A DNA stretch of 64,000 nt from Agarophyton chilense (GCA_030374765.1 JARGXX010000002.1:248001-312000); one strand, 5' to 3'; positions 18,795 to 30,678 are shown, counted from the stretch's first letter. The notes: generated by a model not told the origin, from the sequence alone. A program made the numbers and translations.

Positions 18795-21700
18795 TTACAC
18801 CACCTTCGAACGTGGGAGATGTTCCATCGGCTCATCTGAATCCCATTCGGGCCCTAAACCGTACCAACGGACGAGGTATTGAATATAACCATCCGGATGG
18901 TATGAGTGCTCCACTATGTGGTCGACCACGAACTCCTTCTCGTAGACTTCCCGCCCTTGCGGTGTACGCGTCACCGGACCAAACCGGGGTACGTCCGCAG
19001 GTGCGTGTGGGCTACTGTGCCCTTCCCCCGAGGGTTCCATGGGTTGGCGTTGCCTTTCCATGCCCTGGGTAGGGGAACGAACCGGGTTCCGGGTTGCCTT
19101 GGCCGCTTGGCGGGTTGCTTCCGCCAAGGCGTCATGACGAAGAGCGTCAGTTCGACGGCTTCGGCCGGAGGCCTTCCCGTGGGGCAATTCTCCCAGTTTT
19201 TGGGTCGGAATGCTTTCCGAGAGTTGTCGTGCAGAGGCCACCCTTCGGGGGAACGCGGACTCATCCCAAGGCTGGGTTTCGCGGTCGCGTTCCGCGAGTC
19301 GTCGGGGTGAAATCCGTCGCGACGGTGCTGGACTTGACGCGGGAGGCGGTTTCATCACGGGGCGTTGTGCTTGGCCTGGTGAGCCGCCTTGGGCGTTGAT
19401 TGGCGTATCTTCCGAGCCGGGTGTCGTCTGGTCACGTGACACGTCTGGCTGATGGCTGGGAGTACTCCGCGCCGTGCTGCGTTCCGCCTCCTCACGTGAG
19501 GGCGTGTGCAACGGCGCTGCCGGTATGTCTGCTCGCTAGGGCGACAAAGTACCGCGACGGGCGTGCAACTCCGGGTCAACCGTGCCTTCCTCACCAACGG
19601 GCGGCGAAGTTCGTGGCGAGGAACCCCTGCGGGGAGCGAGTTCGTCCTCAACTATCCCTTTCGAGGGTTCAACTTCACTCGACGACGAGGTGCTTCCGTC
19701 CTTGACGGGCACATTCTCCGGGGTGACCGGTGCGCCTTCGACAACGCTGTCGGGGTCAACCGAGACACTCGGAGTGCGTCCGCCACTGCGCGTGGGTTCT
19801 GAACCAGCATCAAGCGTGCTGGGTGTGAATCTCCCGTCTGCTACGGTGTGCTTGCCCGGCTTAGCCAGTGTGTCCTGCCGTACAGTACGAGGGACCACTT
19901 CCGATCGATTCGGCCTAGAGGGGCCTGCGAGGGCGTGCTCTAAGCTTTCCAGCGTAGCTGGTGTCGACGAACCGTGACCCACGGGCTGCGGGTCAACGCT
20001 GGACGGCATAGCCGGTCCAATTTCGCGAGGGCGAACAGCATCCTGCGACGATTTCGGTTTCGCTCCGGCGAGAGGGTTTCCACTACGTGGTGCGTCCTGT
20101 CGAGTAGAGTCCCCGTGGGGAGTGCGATCAGACGCAGATGCGGTGGCGCTTCCCATAGAGGGTTCAGCAACGGCTGTAGCGCACAAATTCGGAGATGGCA
20201 CGTCGGTAAACGGGACGTCCGGATCACCGTTGTTCTTGCTGGTGTGTCCAAGAGTCCGTGCACCACGGTTGTCATGACGCGACGAAGCGGTTTCCGTCTC
20301 TCGACGAGAGTTATGAGCCTCCTCCCCCTCCTGAGACGGAGCGGAATGGGGAGTCGTTGAAACGCCCAACGGGCGGGGGTAGACACCGCGCCGTGGCGTG
20401 AGAGAAGAGAGGCCATTCTGGCCTTGGTCCGATAAGATCGGCAAGTCAGAGAGTCCCCGGGTAGGGTGTGGTAACGAAGAAGGTCTGGAAACCACGGCAG
20501 TGGGCTGAGCCACTGTTGTGTGCCGAGCACCATCATCCTCAGAGAGGGATTGTTGACCCATTTCGGTTACTTCCAACGTCGGTGGCGGGGCGAGTACAAC
20601 GCGGTCGCGGGAGATCCGCTCATGAGCGTCGACAATTTCCACTACGATGGTGTCGTCTTTCACCAAAATGACCTTGTAAGGACCGTCCGCGACGAAAGAA
20701 AGCTTGTGCTTCTTTTCCTTTTCAGGGTTCCAGTACTCCTTACGGACGAAGAAGAAGTCACCGGCTTTGATTGGCGGGGCCTTACCGCATACGCGAGAGT
20801 CGAAATCACGCTTGTAAGCGGCTTGGGCACGAGCCATCGAGCTTCAGGCGACCGGGATCAGCTTCGTAAGCCACTCTTTCCACCTGTGGCGATAATCTTT
20901 CACGGAAGGGAACGCATCCAGCGTAGGCTGGGGTTCTAACGCGACAGCGGGCGGAGGGCGGGACAAGACCAGTTCGAATGGAGTCAAGCCCGTAGTACGG
21001 TGTACCTGCGTATTGTACGCGAACGTCAAGGCGTCGGTATATAAATCCCATGTCTTTGGGTGGTCGGCCCCGTAAGGACGGAGAGACGCTAATAGCGTTC
21101 GGTTAAACCGCTCCACTTGCCCATTACACTGGGGGTGATAGGTCGTTGTGAACAGGTTCTTGATGTCAAGAATCCTGCACACGTCCTCGAAGAATCGCCA
21201 TGCGAACTTTTTTCCGTTATCGGATAGAAGATTAACCGGCGGGCCGTAGACGAATACCCAATGGGTTACAAATGCTCGTGCAACCGTGAAAACGGATATC
21301 TTCCGTAGAGGTACGGTCCGAACCAGTTTTGAGAAACGATCCGTGATAACGAGTAAAAACTTATGTCCACGTCGTGTGGTGAGGAGCTTACCGAGGATGT
21401 CAATTGGCGACAAACTCGAGAGGAGCCCGTGCCGGGACTAGTTTCAACTTCGTTGAGTACTTGCGAAGTTTCACCCGATTCTTAGCACATTCGGTACAAA
21501 ACCGCACCGTTGCGTAGCAATCCACCGCCATGGCGGGCCAGTAGAAATTCCTTCGCAAAGTGAGGTAGAGCTTCCGTCCACCGGCGTGTCCACCAAGTTT
21601 CGCATAGTGCGATAGATGCAAAACTCTAAGACTGTAGAGTATGCGGCACCACGACTTGTGGGGATGACTGAACCGTCCTGACGAGGTATCCAAGATCGTT

Positions 21701-24093
21701 CACCTCGAAAGGGAGTTGTGCACTGCCATTAAGCCAGGCGCGAATCTTCGTACCGAAGGGGTCACCCTGCTGTTCTCTGACCATCTCCTCCGGGGGTATC
21801 GACACAAAATTACCTGGCGGGGGTTTCTCTGAATCGTCCGAGACGAGCAATGCGTCAATATCATCATCTGATTCCGGGCTTTCGTTCCATTTATCGTGTA
21901 ACCAATCCGGGTCCCCCGGTGTTCCATCGTCTACGACGAAGCAAGGTATATCCTCGTCATCGCCGGCTAGAGCTTTCCCATTCGTGGGTAAACGCGAGAG
22001 CGCGTCCGCTTGCGCGTCCTGAGTGCCCTTCTTGTAGATCACTTCAAACTCATATTCCGCGAGGCGGAGTCTCCAACGCCTTAAGCGGCCTGACGGCTCC
22101 GAGATGGTCATGAGCCATCGTAGGGACGAGTGATCCGTGTAAACGGTAAAGTGCACACCCATGACGTAGGGGCGGAGTGTAGAGAGGGCCCACACAACTG
22201 CGAGGCACTCCTTCTCTGACACGGAGTAGTTCCGCTCGTGGACATTGAGCGAGCGTGACCAGTACCCAATGGGTTTGCGTTCTCCTTCCGGAGTAGTTTG
22301 AAAGAGCGCACAGCCTACCTGGTAGTCGCTAGAGTCCGTGTCCACGGAAAACGGTAGTCCGGGTTTCGGTAACGATAAAATCGGTGCTGATGTGACAGCC
22401 TCCCTAAGGGAGTTAAAAGCATCCGTCTGGGAGGACTTAAAGGGGTCCAGTTTAGGTGGTTGACCTTTCCGCAGAAGCGCGTTCAAGGGGGCCGCGATGT
22501 CAGCGAAGTTAGGGATAAACCGTCGGTAGACGTTGACCAATCCTAGAAAGGAGCGCAGTTCCGTCTGGGTAGCGGGTTCTTTCGCCTTGCGAAGGGACCT
22601 CACTTGAGCTTCCTCGATCATTACACGTCCCGGACGGATAATGTGCCCGAGATACTTCACAGTATCGGTTAAGAACTCACATTTCCTCAGTTTGAGGGTT
22701 ATTCCAGCATCACGTAGCGTGGTCATTATGTCCCTGACATGGGTGAGATGGTCATCCAGATTGTCTGAGAATACAATGATATCGTCCAAATAGACGAGGC
22801 AAGTACGCCACTTAAAGCGGGCCAACAAAGTGTCGATAGCACGCTGAAAGGTAGCGGGAGCATTGGTTAGACCAAAAGGCATCCGTTTGAAACGGTAGAG
22901 TCCCGAGTGACAGACAAACGCAGTCTTATCTTGGTCCTCCTCCCTAACGGGAACCTGCCAGTATCCCCAATTGGCGTCCAAAGCCGTGAACACGGTAGCA
23001 GTGCCGAGAGAGTCGATGTACTCATCCATTCGTGGGATCGGATACACGTCCTTGACGGTAACATCATTCAAGCGACGGTAGTCGATGCAAAAGCGCCAGG
23101 ACCCATCGGGTTTAGGAGCCAGTACCACTGGGGATGCCCACGGCGACTGAGCCGGTTCGATCACTCCAGCTCGGAGCATTTTGTCCACTTGGAACTGTTC
23201 CTCTTCTCGAGCCTTGGGGCCTGCCCTGTAAGGGTGTTGAGCCACCGGTCTGGTGTTCGGCAATAAATCTATCCGGTGTTCCGTTGTATTTATCTCACCA
23301 AGAGAGCCATCCCACATTGTGGTAAACTCCCGTAACATCTCACGCAGACTTTCACGGTGTGACTCCGGTACATGACCGAGGTAGAGTTTCCCGAGTTCTT
23401 TCAAGGGGTCTACCCGGTCGTAACTCGTCGAAACGGGCTTCTTTTCTGTTTCGGCAGGTTGCGATTCCGAATCATTCGGTGATTGGACGGCAGCTTCCTC
23501 CCCCTCCTTAGAGTGAACGAGACCGAGGACTTCGGCAGCGGTCAGCCTAGTGGGGACCATCGCGGTGGGGTGAGGCATTACCGATCCAATAACTTGGTTT
23601 TTCACCAGTGACTGGGGGGTGGAGCCCAGATTCGCAACGAGCACGGTGGACGGCTTGTCTGGGACAATCTGCGCGACTCCATTCGCCACGGCCAGTTGAT
23701 ATCCATCTTACAGAGATGAGAGAGGCTGAATGACTCGTAAACCGTGTTGACGGGAAGTGACACGCACCCATACTTGGGACTCTGGCGGGATTCGGACAGA
23801 CGCAGCCATGCGAAGCTTGGTAGACTCCCGAGAAGCGGGTGGAGGTTCCTGCGCGGCAGGGAGCGGTACGTGCTTCTTGGAGGCACGCCGCAGCGGACGA
23901 CGGGGGCAGCCAATTTCAGGCATACAATAAAGTCGAGTTTCACCACGAAGGAGCCCAAGCGAACGACGAGAGCGACGGTTCCAACCGTTGAAAACGGGTT
24001 GTTATTCGCGTCCGCGACGTCGGGCGCCCCGCCAAGGCGGATCTGAGACCGCAAGGGCGGGGGCAGCAGCGACTCCACGATGAAATTCGGACC
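18795..24093 (-). pseudogene. RE-1 pol (PR remnant, RT, RNase H, integrase, chromodomain-like tail), broken
   Basis: Polyprotein of a Ty3/Gypsy element, in minus-strand order. A protease remnant without its DTG active site (24093-23602; a further in-frame loss around the region equivalent to CDFCDRF). Reverse transcriptase within 23689-21626, with an intact CLVYLDDIIVFSDN catalytic box. RNase H follows in the same frame (FSVDTDSSDYQVG...). An integrase zinc finger HYAKLGGHAGG...CTECAKN (21693-21400). The integrase core (21413-20844: SPIDILGKLL, LLSDNG, ERFNRT). A C-terminal RKEYWNPEKEKKHKLS block, and finally a chromodomain-like VVDHIVEHSYHPDGYIQYLVRW (18795-19511). Lesions: frameshifts near 21626 and at the first integrase Asp (about 21400), in-frame TGA near 20840 and TAG at 19536-19538. 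RT itself is complete; the element cannot make the full polyprotein. Confidence 0.9.
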
Positions 24094-25267
24094 TCAAGAG
24101 GTATTGTACTGCTTCTGGCCAGCAGGTTACCCCTCCTTCGGAGGCTCTAGACGAACCTCTTACAGAGTTGTATTGATCCTCGGCGAGGCCTTTCATAAAG
24201 TACGGGAGTGCAATAAACGCCTGTCCTTCGGTCATACTGAGAATATCCGCTTCGGCGACGAACCTCGCTTGGAAATCCAACACCAAAATGGGGTCTTCTC
24301 CAGAAAAGCTCTGGTTCCTGAGGGACAGTTGCATACGCTTTATGCAATCCTTCACTCTACCCGTGCCACGGGGCGTGCGATCCAAAGAGGAGTTCTCTAG
24401 CCGATAGTATCGGTAAGAAACCAACTTCTTGAACAGGGGGTTGGTGCATTCCAGCTCCTTCAACCCGGAGTGTTTCCTTCCCTTCTCGCGGGCGCGGATC
24501 ACACCTTGGGTGGCAGACGACCGTTTGGAACGGGATGAACGCCTGCTATGGCCATCGTCAGAAGACGAATCTGACGAGTCTGACCCATTTGAATGGTGAG
24601 AGCCACGCGACGACCGTGAGGAGTTCGACGAGTCAGAGTCATCGCTGTCACGCTTTCCACGCCGACGGCGGGTATCGTCCCTTTTCCTCTCGTGTTTCGC
24701 TTGGTGCGACACAGCAACCGGCTTCTCCGGGACGTCTTCCATCAAGATGGTTTGCTCTAACGTCTGGAGACGGGCGCTAACACGATTGAATCGGGTCTCG
24801 ACACCTTCCACGTAAGCGGCGGGACCACCAAAACATTCCAACAGGGTGTTGACGTCCACCCGCAACAAGCGGAGGTCGTCAACCACTTCCTTCATAGAAG
24901 AGCCATCACACCTGGAACGCAGGGCTTCGAACTCTTCCACGAAGGCATTGTGCGCTTCCCGCATTACGTGGATCTGCTGCCTCACACTTGAGTTGGTGTC
25001 GATGTGGAACTCGTTTTTCTGGGTTTTTTCGGCGGCAGGAGCCGGGTCATCCACGGCAGGGGCCGGTCCAGCACCAGAATTGGGTCCATTCTTCGACGCC
25101 TTAGGCGGTAGCTTGTTGTTCTTGGAGGAGTTCGACCCCTTACTCTTGCCTTTCGGAGCGGCTTGAGGTAACGGCGGGGGAACCCTTCCAGGGTCCGCAG
25201 GCACCACGTCATTGACGGAACGGCTCCGCGTGATCGAGGGTTCCGCTTCCGACGGTAGTCGTGACAT
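24002..25267 (-). pseudogene. RE-1 gag, C-terminus lost by internal deletion
   Basis: Gag structural protein, starting at the ATG for MSRLPSEAEPS, 140 nt after the PBS, the position matching the RE-2 gag start. The N-terminal half is Ser/Pro/Lys-rich and carries an acidic/Ser low-complexity stretch (DSDDSDSSNSSRSS...). The C-terminal part contains the conserved capsid-like block LFKKLVSYRYYRL...RVKDCIKRMQLSLRNQSFSG...QARFVAEAD...GLAEDQYNSVRGSSRASEG. The genuine gag ends at QYLLRS (about 24094). From there the frame runs through deleted-junction sequence into protease DNA until 24002. The zinc knuckle present in RE-2 is missing. Alone it could act only as a capsid fragment. Confidence 0.85.
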
Positions 25268-25406
25268 GGTTGTAGCGTTGACCACTAAGATTAGGACAAC
25301 AAAAGCTTCCACCAAGTGGGTCCAAACCAAGAAATTGAAAAGCAGATCTCGACGAGAGAAGACAGCACAGCAATGTGAAAAACAACCAAACCAGGTCCCC
25401 GTAGCC

Positions 25407-25424
25407 TTCTAAGTCGGGAGACCA
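25407..25424 (-). other. RE-1 primer binding site (tRNA-Tyr-like)
   Basis: TGGTCTCCCGACTTAGAA on the minus strand, three nt inside the 5' LTR. The same 18-mer occurs in RE-2 (36516-36533) and RE-6 (61684-61701). Its complement ends TCGGGAGACCA, i.e. CCA after discriminator A and G72, which with an implied C1 is characteristic of eukaryotic tRNA-Tyr. The tRNA identity is an inference. Confidence 0.75.
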
Positions 25425-25427
25425 GTT

Positions 25428-26355
25428 TGTAGAGCAACGCCAAGGGCGGTGGAAACACACGAAGATGTCCGAGTCTTTCTCCAAGGAGGGTAGCACGGCG
25501 ACGGAGCCTCTCCGGAGTGAACACGACTAAGTCGGGGTGTAAGGCCGAGGTTCACCGGCACGCCAAGCGGGGAGAGTGCGGGATGCTAGAAGGGAGCAGA
25601 CCAGGTATGAGTTGTATTCCACGGGAGTGGGCCAATCTCGAGATCGACTAATGCACCCACAGGAGTGGCGGTAAACCCGGTAAGCCGGCGCGCTGCACAC
25701 GCGCGAGCGGCATGAATAACCAACCACAAAGCAAAAGGGGGAGCTACCACGAGAGTGGGTAAGCGATAAAGGGGGGACCACCCAGTGGGGACGCTCGGGG
25801 GCATGGGCCACGAGAGCCAAAAGAAATATGTAGCAAACCCAATACTGGGGCGAGAACACGGCAGTGGTATGAAAGATATACACGCTAACAGCGGTGAGTC
25901 TCCTGTTGACGCAGGGTGGATAAGTCTACCGTTACCGTTTGTAACGCGGCTTCACCTCCGTAGAGTGTGGAAGACTCTCGAAAGCGGAAAAAGACTTAGA
26001 GCCAAGAACCCTGGTTGGGGAGGTTTACTGAGTTTCAGGGCGAGATCGCCCTGGCACTATATAGTGTAGAATACTGTAAAGAGCTCCCTAACCTAGTGTA
26101 ATAATGCTAATTAAATAGAGAAATATCCAGCTATGCTGTGCCAACCTGTCCTGGGCCACCCGTGGTACACGTGGGTAAGTCACACCCGAATCGGGGCCAC
26201 GGCGCACGGCCGCCGTGGCACTTCGCGTACAACGCGTATACACCTTGCTACGCCAGCCCGCTAGTAGCAGTATTACTCATAGATCTCACAAGTATCGCCC
26301 GAGGCGGAAAAACAACCAAGTCCTCGAAAACGGCCCTCACGAGGGTTGCACTTCA
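25428..26355 (-). repeat. RE-1 5' LTR
   Basis: A 928-bp copy of the 15661-16582 repeat, six bases longer mainly because of a short insertion near 25930-25940 (ACCGTTACCGTTTGTAACG against ACCGTTAGTAACG). It contains the palindromic TATA at 26055-26066. Confidence 0.93.
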
Positions 26356-27442
26356 TCAACTGCTTTAAAAGAGCATCTACAAGCAATACTAATAATCCAG
26401 CACGAGTCACAGCAGTCCCGTTAACGCCACACTGAGCAAAATTACCTTGCAGGAGCCTCTTTGAGTTCATCCGTAAGCTTGGTCTCCTTTGCATTTTCCT
26501 TGCGCTGTTCTGTACCCAACATCCAACCGTTTCTGGGATTGTGTCGCTGACAAACCTGTCCTCTGTGCGCACTAGACCGCCTGCCTCTCCATCTCTTCGA
26601 CGATCCACCCGAATTAGAACTGCGTTTTCGACCCCTTCCTATTTCCCGAGAACCACTAGTAAATGCGTCTTTTCGCGTTGTGCATGGGCGGCTTTGCTGT
26701 CCTCCAGAACGTTTCGGGGCTGGCGTCGGTGCTTGAGCATTTGATGGACATGGAGTGCATGGTGTCGTAAGACTTGCTCCAGATATTCGAAGCGGTGCTT
26801 CATTTGTCTCATTACCTCTTGTTGGGTTGAGAGAAGATGCTGCAACGACGGAAGGATTGTTGGTGCAAGTGCCTATGCTGTCACTGAAAACCAAATGTGC
26901 AGGAGAGCATGGGCTGTTTTGGAGGGTGCCTCTGGAAAAGCGCATATGCGTATCAGCCGGACCTCAACGTGAACTCGTGCTGTGATTGGCTACTGCAAAT
27001 ATGCACCTGCAATGTGGCGTGTACAAGTGGTATGGCACTATTGGGATTTTCTGGAGTACACGTGTGTATGTTGTCTACTTGTACTGTTGTGCACGCTGTT
27101 CAGGATGTTCAGTTGGTGTACTATGTACATGTCTCACAAGGTGTAACGAATGTAATTGGAGAAGAGCGTGTCATGTGTATTACAGAAGACTTGGTGTACT
27201 GTGCTGGAAGGTGAACGTGTATGGAGGCGGATTGCAAGTAGTGTGTGCTGGCATATTGAATTTGTGCACACGTCAGTGTAATTATGGGCTTTGCACTGTT
27301 ATATTGCCTTGTTGTGCCCTGCAATGAACATTGACTAGGGTTAATGTCATGCTTGAAAATGATTGGTAGTATTGGGTGTCCCTTCTTTGTAGTCCAGGGT
27401 TTACTCTGGGTTGGCGTCTAGTTGGCTGACGTTTTTGAGCTG
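26356..27442. other. Unassigned region right of RE-1
   Basis: No gene can be named. On minus, a frame with a stop at 26639-26641 reads through a coiled-coil-like stretch (MRQMKHRFEYLEQVLRHH, about 26700-26845) and into a hydrophobic LLVLLVDALLKQL end abutting the LTR; another minus frame (26442-26945) is basic and Ser-rich. They overlap, so at most one is real. From 26.9 to 27.35 kb the plus strand is TGT/TGC-rich and gives Cys-rich frames that look like compositional artefacts. Confidence 0.35.
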
Positions 27443-27450
27443 TATATAAG
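27443..27450 (+). promoter_or_regulatory. Putative TATA box
   Basis: TATATAAG lies 115 bp upstream of an ATG-initiated 105-codon frame (27565). The region between is rich in CTTTCC repeats, like a pyrimidine-rich leader. Candidate promoter only. Confidence 0.3.
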
Positions 27451-27564
27451 TGAGAGATTGAGCGCCTTCAAGTAAATCCGAGCCAGAGCTGGCGAACTTT
27501 CCTTTCATCCCTCAACCTTTCCTTCAGCCTTTCCCTTTCCATCAATACAGTCTATAACGGTTGC

Positions 27565-27882
27565 ATGAATGAGATATGGGAACTGTCAGTCTGCCATCGG
27601 CCCACCGATGAGCAACTAATTCACCAGAAAACCATGAAAGTTGTGCGTGTCGACTGGCAGTATGGATTATCTCTAGACAGAGTGACAGGGGTTCCATCAG
27701 TTCGTCTTGCACATGGGCCGTGGAGGGGATCAGTTCGTGATAATTGTCGGACGGTAGAAGATATTCACTGCATGAAACGTCTGATCGGATTATTTGACTA
27801 TGGAGGGCGGAGAAGCTTTTTGGGTCCCTGCAGAATAGATATGATGTGCAGTAGGGGAATGGAGCTTGGCGGTGTTCTCTGA
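27565..27882 (+). CDS. Hypothetical 105-residue protein
   Basis: An ATG-initiated frame downstream of a TATA-like motif and a pyrimidine-rich stretch. The product (MNEIWELSVCHRPTDEQLIH...) is soluble, has several Cys/Arg/Gly residues and matches no family I know. It has no repeat character and no sign of a transposon origin, but its shortness and lack of homology make it uncertain. It could equally be the first exon of a longer gene or a chance frame. Confidence 0.25.
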   Translation: MNEIWELSVCHRPTDEQLIHQKTMKVVRVDWQYGLSLDRVTGVPSVRLAHGPWRGSVRDNCRTVEDIHCMKRLIGLFDYGGRRSFLGPCRIDMMCSRGMELGGVL

Positions 27883-28869
27883 AATGGGGCCACCATGGAG
27901 GAGACAGAGCGGCAATAATATTATGAGGGGTAACAAGAGTGCCAACGAAGGCATTCCAAATCGCAACAGCTCCCGGATGGCATATCTTATCAACATTTTA
28001 GCATCAATTTGAGCGCCACATCGCCTGACACTTGTTTCCACGCAAATAGAGTTTAAATTTATATATTAGCCATTTATATGGTGCCATTTGGAAGGACTGA
28101 TTCACTTTGCACACACATCACACGGACATCAATTGGAACAGCATTGTTACAAATTTTGAACTACAATTGACTCGCTTTTATAAAAGCCCACAATTCTATT
28201 GGCCTGTGCTGTTTATGCGATGAACATCTGAAGTTGATATTGTGTACATCTTTGGGTACACTGTCACGCTCTGTCACGGGCATCTGAAGATTTTATTGCA
28301 TATCTGTCGTGCATTCAGTGAATATCCAAAGAACATCAAATGGATGTATTTAGTGCACAGCAGATGGATATCTCATGAAAGTCGAAGGTACATCAACTGA
28401 ACATCCAAATATCCATATAGTTCGGACCTTCTTTCGCAGGTCTACAGGATATCTAATGGGCATCTAAATGGCTCACTGGGAAGTAAGAAAGGCTGAAAGG
28501 AAATGTAAGTTTTACGACGAGCATAAAATATGAACTATTCGAATTAAGACAAGGCCTGCCAGAAAACAATCTTTGGAGGAGATGTCGTGCCTGTGAGTGT
28601 TTTCTGGTGAGCGGAAGAACTAAGAACGTGAGTTTCAAGAGAAACAACAGTGGCCATTTTCGTTGTGGTGGGACTGGACGTATCCATGCCAGGGATGGGG
28701 TGTACATGGGGTTTGGCCTTGCTGAGTGGGGTATGGTTAGGAAATGGAAGCACTCCCGCCAAAAGTTGTGCTGCTCTTCAGTTTTGTTCGTACGCAGCCC
28801 ATGTCAACTTGTTTTGGTGCAAGTCCGGATGACTAAGCGACAAGAAGACGTTTGGGATCTTACTCTCTA
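27883..28869. other. Intergenic with degenerate short repeats
   Basis: No supported gene. Between 28200 and 28465 many variants of a (G/A)(A/G)(C/T)ATC(T/C/A)-type word recur at irregular 15-40 nt spacing (ACATCTG, ATATCCAAA, GGATATCT, GCATCTAAATGG). Frames at 28453-28870 on both strands overlap and show no motif. Confidence 0.35.
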
Positions 28870-29531
28870 AATCTAGCACAGCAAAGGAGCCTCACCGAGA
28901 TAGCAGGACGATATAGGGGTGTAAGTCTGAGGCAAACCGGTACGAAGAGCGTGGATATGTAGCGGAGGAGGCTGGGTCGACGGGTAATGGTGCAAAAAGG
29001 GTACTAAGCCACGAAAGTGGGGGAAAGGAAAGGCATGTCACCCAGGGGGGTGAAAGAAGTGTAAAACACGGGAGCCAAATATAAATAAAAAAGCAATCCC
29101 TCACAGGGGCGGGAATACAACAAGTAATTAATAACAGACGCCAGCGGCGGTATTAGTTCTGTTGAATATGTCTGATGAGTAAGTCTATTGTTTGTAACGC
29201 GGCCTAACCTCCGAAGAGAGTAGTAGTACGCGAAAGGGAAAAAGTTTAGAGCCACCAAACCCGGTAAGGAAATATTTACTGCGCCACAAGGGGTGGTCGC
29301 CGAGCAACTATATAGTGTAGAATATTAAAGTAAGCTCGGTACTTGACTAGAAATAATTCAGATAATAAAGATAAAACAATGAATAATGCTAGGCGCTCTC
29401 ATGGACACCTCCGGCTCATTCCCATTACGTTTTTCAATGATTCTTTCAAGTAGGGGTAAAATACATAACAACGAGCAAATGGTAAAAATCTCAAAGTCGT
29501 TGTAAACTGCTTTCATGAAGGTTGCACTTCA
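28870..29531 (-). repeat. RE-4 LTR (diverged, outer end lost)
   Basis: Resembles the RE-1 LTR from its middle onward: GTTTGTAACGCGGC.TAACCTCCG.AGAG, TTTAGAGCCA..AACCC, ACTATATAGTGTAGAATA, and the end GGTTGCACTTCA. The outer portion left of 28870 is not alignable by eye. Confidence 0.7.
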
Positions 29532-29566
29532 TATCCTCTTTCTTCGCTGCGTCTACGGCCTCCACA

Positions 29567-29881
29567 ATGGCGTGAAAAGCAGCAGAAAAACTGCATATAA
29601 ACAAATCTGGGTCGCCAGTTTCGTTTTCCAGTCAAAGTATCAACCTTGCGAAAGCGAATATTGAGTTTTCTGGCATCCCACAATAGCAACATATGGATTT
29701 TACCACGTACGCGGCTTTCAAATCAACTTTTTTGATTTCTCGGCATTCGCAAGTGGTCCGCCGTGCAGCATTTTCCAATTTGCGGTCAAGATGCACTCCG
29801 CCTCACGACAGCAACAACAACCCCAGTCACAGTAAAAACACTCAACCGGGGTACTTCTCCGGTACAGATGTACTCAAATAA
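29567..29881 (+). pseudogene. N-terminal stub of the antisense gene in RE-4
   Basis: The ATG at 29567 lies exactly 35 nt from the LTR edge, as in RE-1 and RE-2. The frame has a TGA at codon 3 and a TAG just before 29693, then continues in frame to the conserved NTQPGYFSG motif, the counterpart of PAGYFSGF in RE-1 and HWGYFPGF in RE-2. It ends shortly after, where a deletion joins it to sequence that in RE-1 lies beyond the gene's 3' end (CAAGT(T/G)ACTTG(C/T)GTA). Confidence 0.65.
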
Positions 29882-30048
29882 ATACCAAGTTACTTGCGTA
29901 TTCTTCTTGCTTCCTATTCCAACTTCTAAAACACTCTTCTACCTTCCATATTCTTTTCCTTCTTTTCCATTACGGTGGTTCGACTATCCTACCTGGACAC
30001 AATCAATCCTTTCAGGGATCGTTGTAAGCGTTGGGCGGTTACATCAAT

Positions 30049-30566
30049 CTACTTTTGAACTTTGGAGATGCTCGATCGGTTTATTCTAGAAGACCTCGTG
30101 ACCATAGCCGCTCCAGCGGACAAGATACTGAATGTAACCATCAGGATAGTATGAATGTTCCACCATACGGTCGATAAAGTTTTTCTGCCCGTAGAACTTA
30201 CGGGGGGCCCGTGATTGTAACACTGACTCCTTCCCAAGATATAGTTCTGGTCCGCGCTTCACGAACTTGACGAGCTACTATCTGTCCTGACGGTGAGGAA
30301 ATTGACGACGGAGTCCGTGGTGCCAATAAACGCTGTGTAACGGGGAAATGGCCGTCATGTGCGTTGATTGGTATATCTCCCGAAGTGGGACTCGTGCTAT
30401 CACTTGGGCATTCCAACTGAAGGCTGGAAGCGACCCGCGCCGTGGCGCATTCACCTTCTTCATACGAGGGCTCCTGCGGCAGCGTTGTCGTTGAATTCGA
30501 ACGTTTCGTCGTTACGGTACGGTTTCCAACTTTTTCTTCCGAGTTCTCGGTATTGCTTTGGCCCAA
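30049..30566 (-). pseudogene. RE-4 pol C-terminal remnant with chromodomain-like segment
   Basis: The minus-strand reading contains a Ser/Thr/Pro-rich spacer (SGDIPINAHDG, matching EDTPINAQGG in RE-1) followed by a VEHSYYPDGYIQYLVRW-like segment (about 30180-30090). This matches the RE-1 tail, but several stops and frame changes intervene. It is the C-terminus of the integrase polyprotein, where chromodomains are thought to steer integration to particular chromatin. Confidence 0.6.
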
Positions 30567-30678
30567 GTGTCAGAAGGGTAGGTGGATTGTTTCTCCATAG
30601 GGAGAATTTGCGCTACGGCGTTGTAGTATTCTACTATGTCGGGGAATCCGATAGGTTGGTTTTTCGAAAAGTCGCGGT

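Larger units (their letters stand above)
15661..26355 (-). mobile_element. RE-1: Ty3/Gypsy-type LTR retrotransposon with antisense gene
   Basis: A 10,695-bp element with gag-pol on the minus strand. LTRs at 25428-26355 (5') and 15661-16582 (3') have TGAAGTGCAAC...GTTGCAC(T)ACA ends when read in the sense direction. It has a PBS next to the 5' LTR, a polypurine tract next to the 3' LTR, and the order gag, PR, RT, RNase H, IN, chromodomain-like tail. Between pol and the 3' LTR lies a 645-codon gene on the opposite strand. The LTRs differ at roughly two dozen sites and a short indel by eye, so the insertion is not recent. Flanking 5-mers (GGATC / TCAAC) do not match and the flanks come from unrelated loci, suggesting recombination after insertion. 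An internal deletion removes the end of gag and the protease active site, making it non-autonomous. Confidence 0.93.
28870..30678 (-). mobile_element. RE-4: truncated relative of RE-1
   Basis: A diverged 3' fragment of a family-1 element in the same orientation as RE-1: 3' LTR (28870-29531), polypurine-tract remnant, stub of the antisense gene (29567-29881), then a jump to the region beyond that gene and the pol C-terminal tail with chromodomain-like remains (30049-30566, minus). Similarity to RE-1 pol runs to about 30678, where the RE-3 LTR begins, so RE-4 was probably cut by RE-3. Confidence 0.75.

Noticed and set aside
26897-27327. Cys-rich plus frames of 105 and 113 codons
   Set aside because: They overlap in different frames within a TGT/TGC-rich stretch, which explains the Cys content without any coding constraint.
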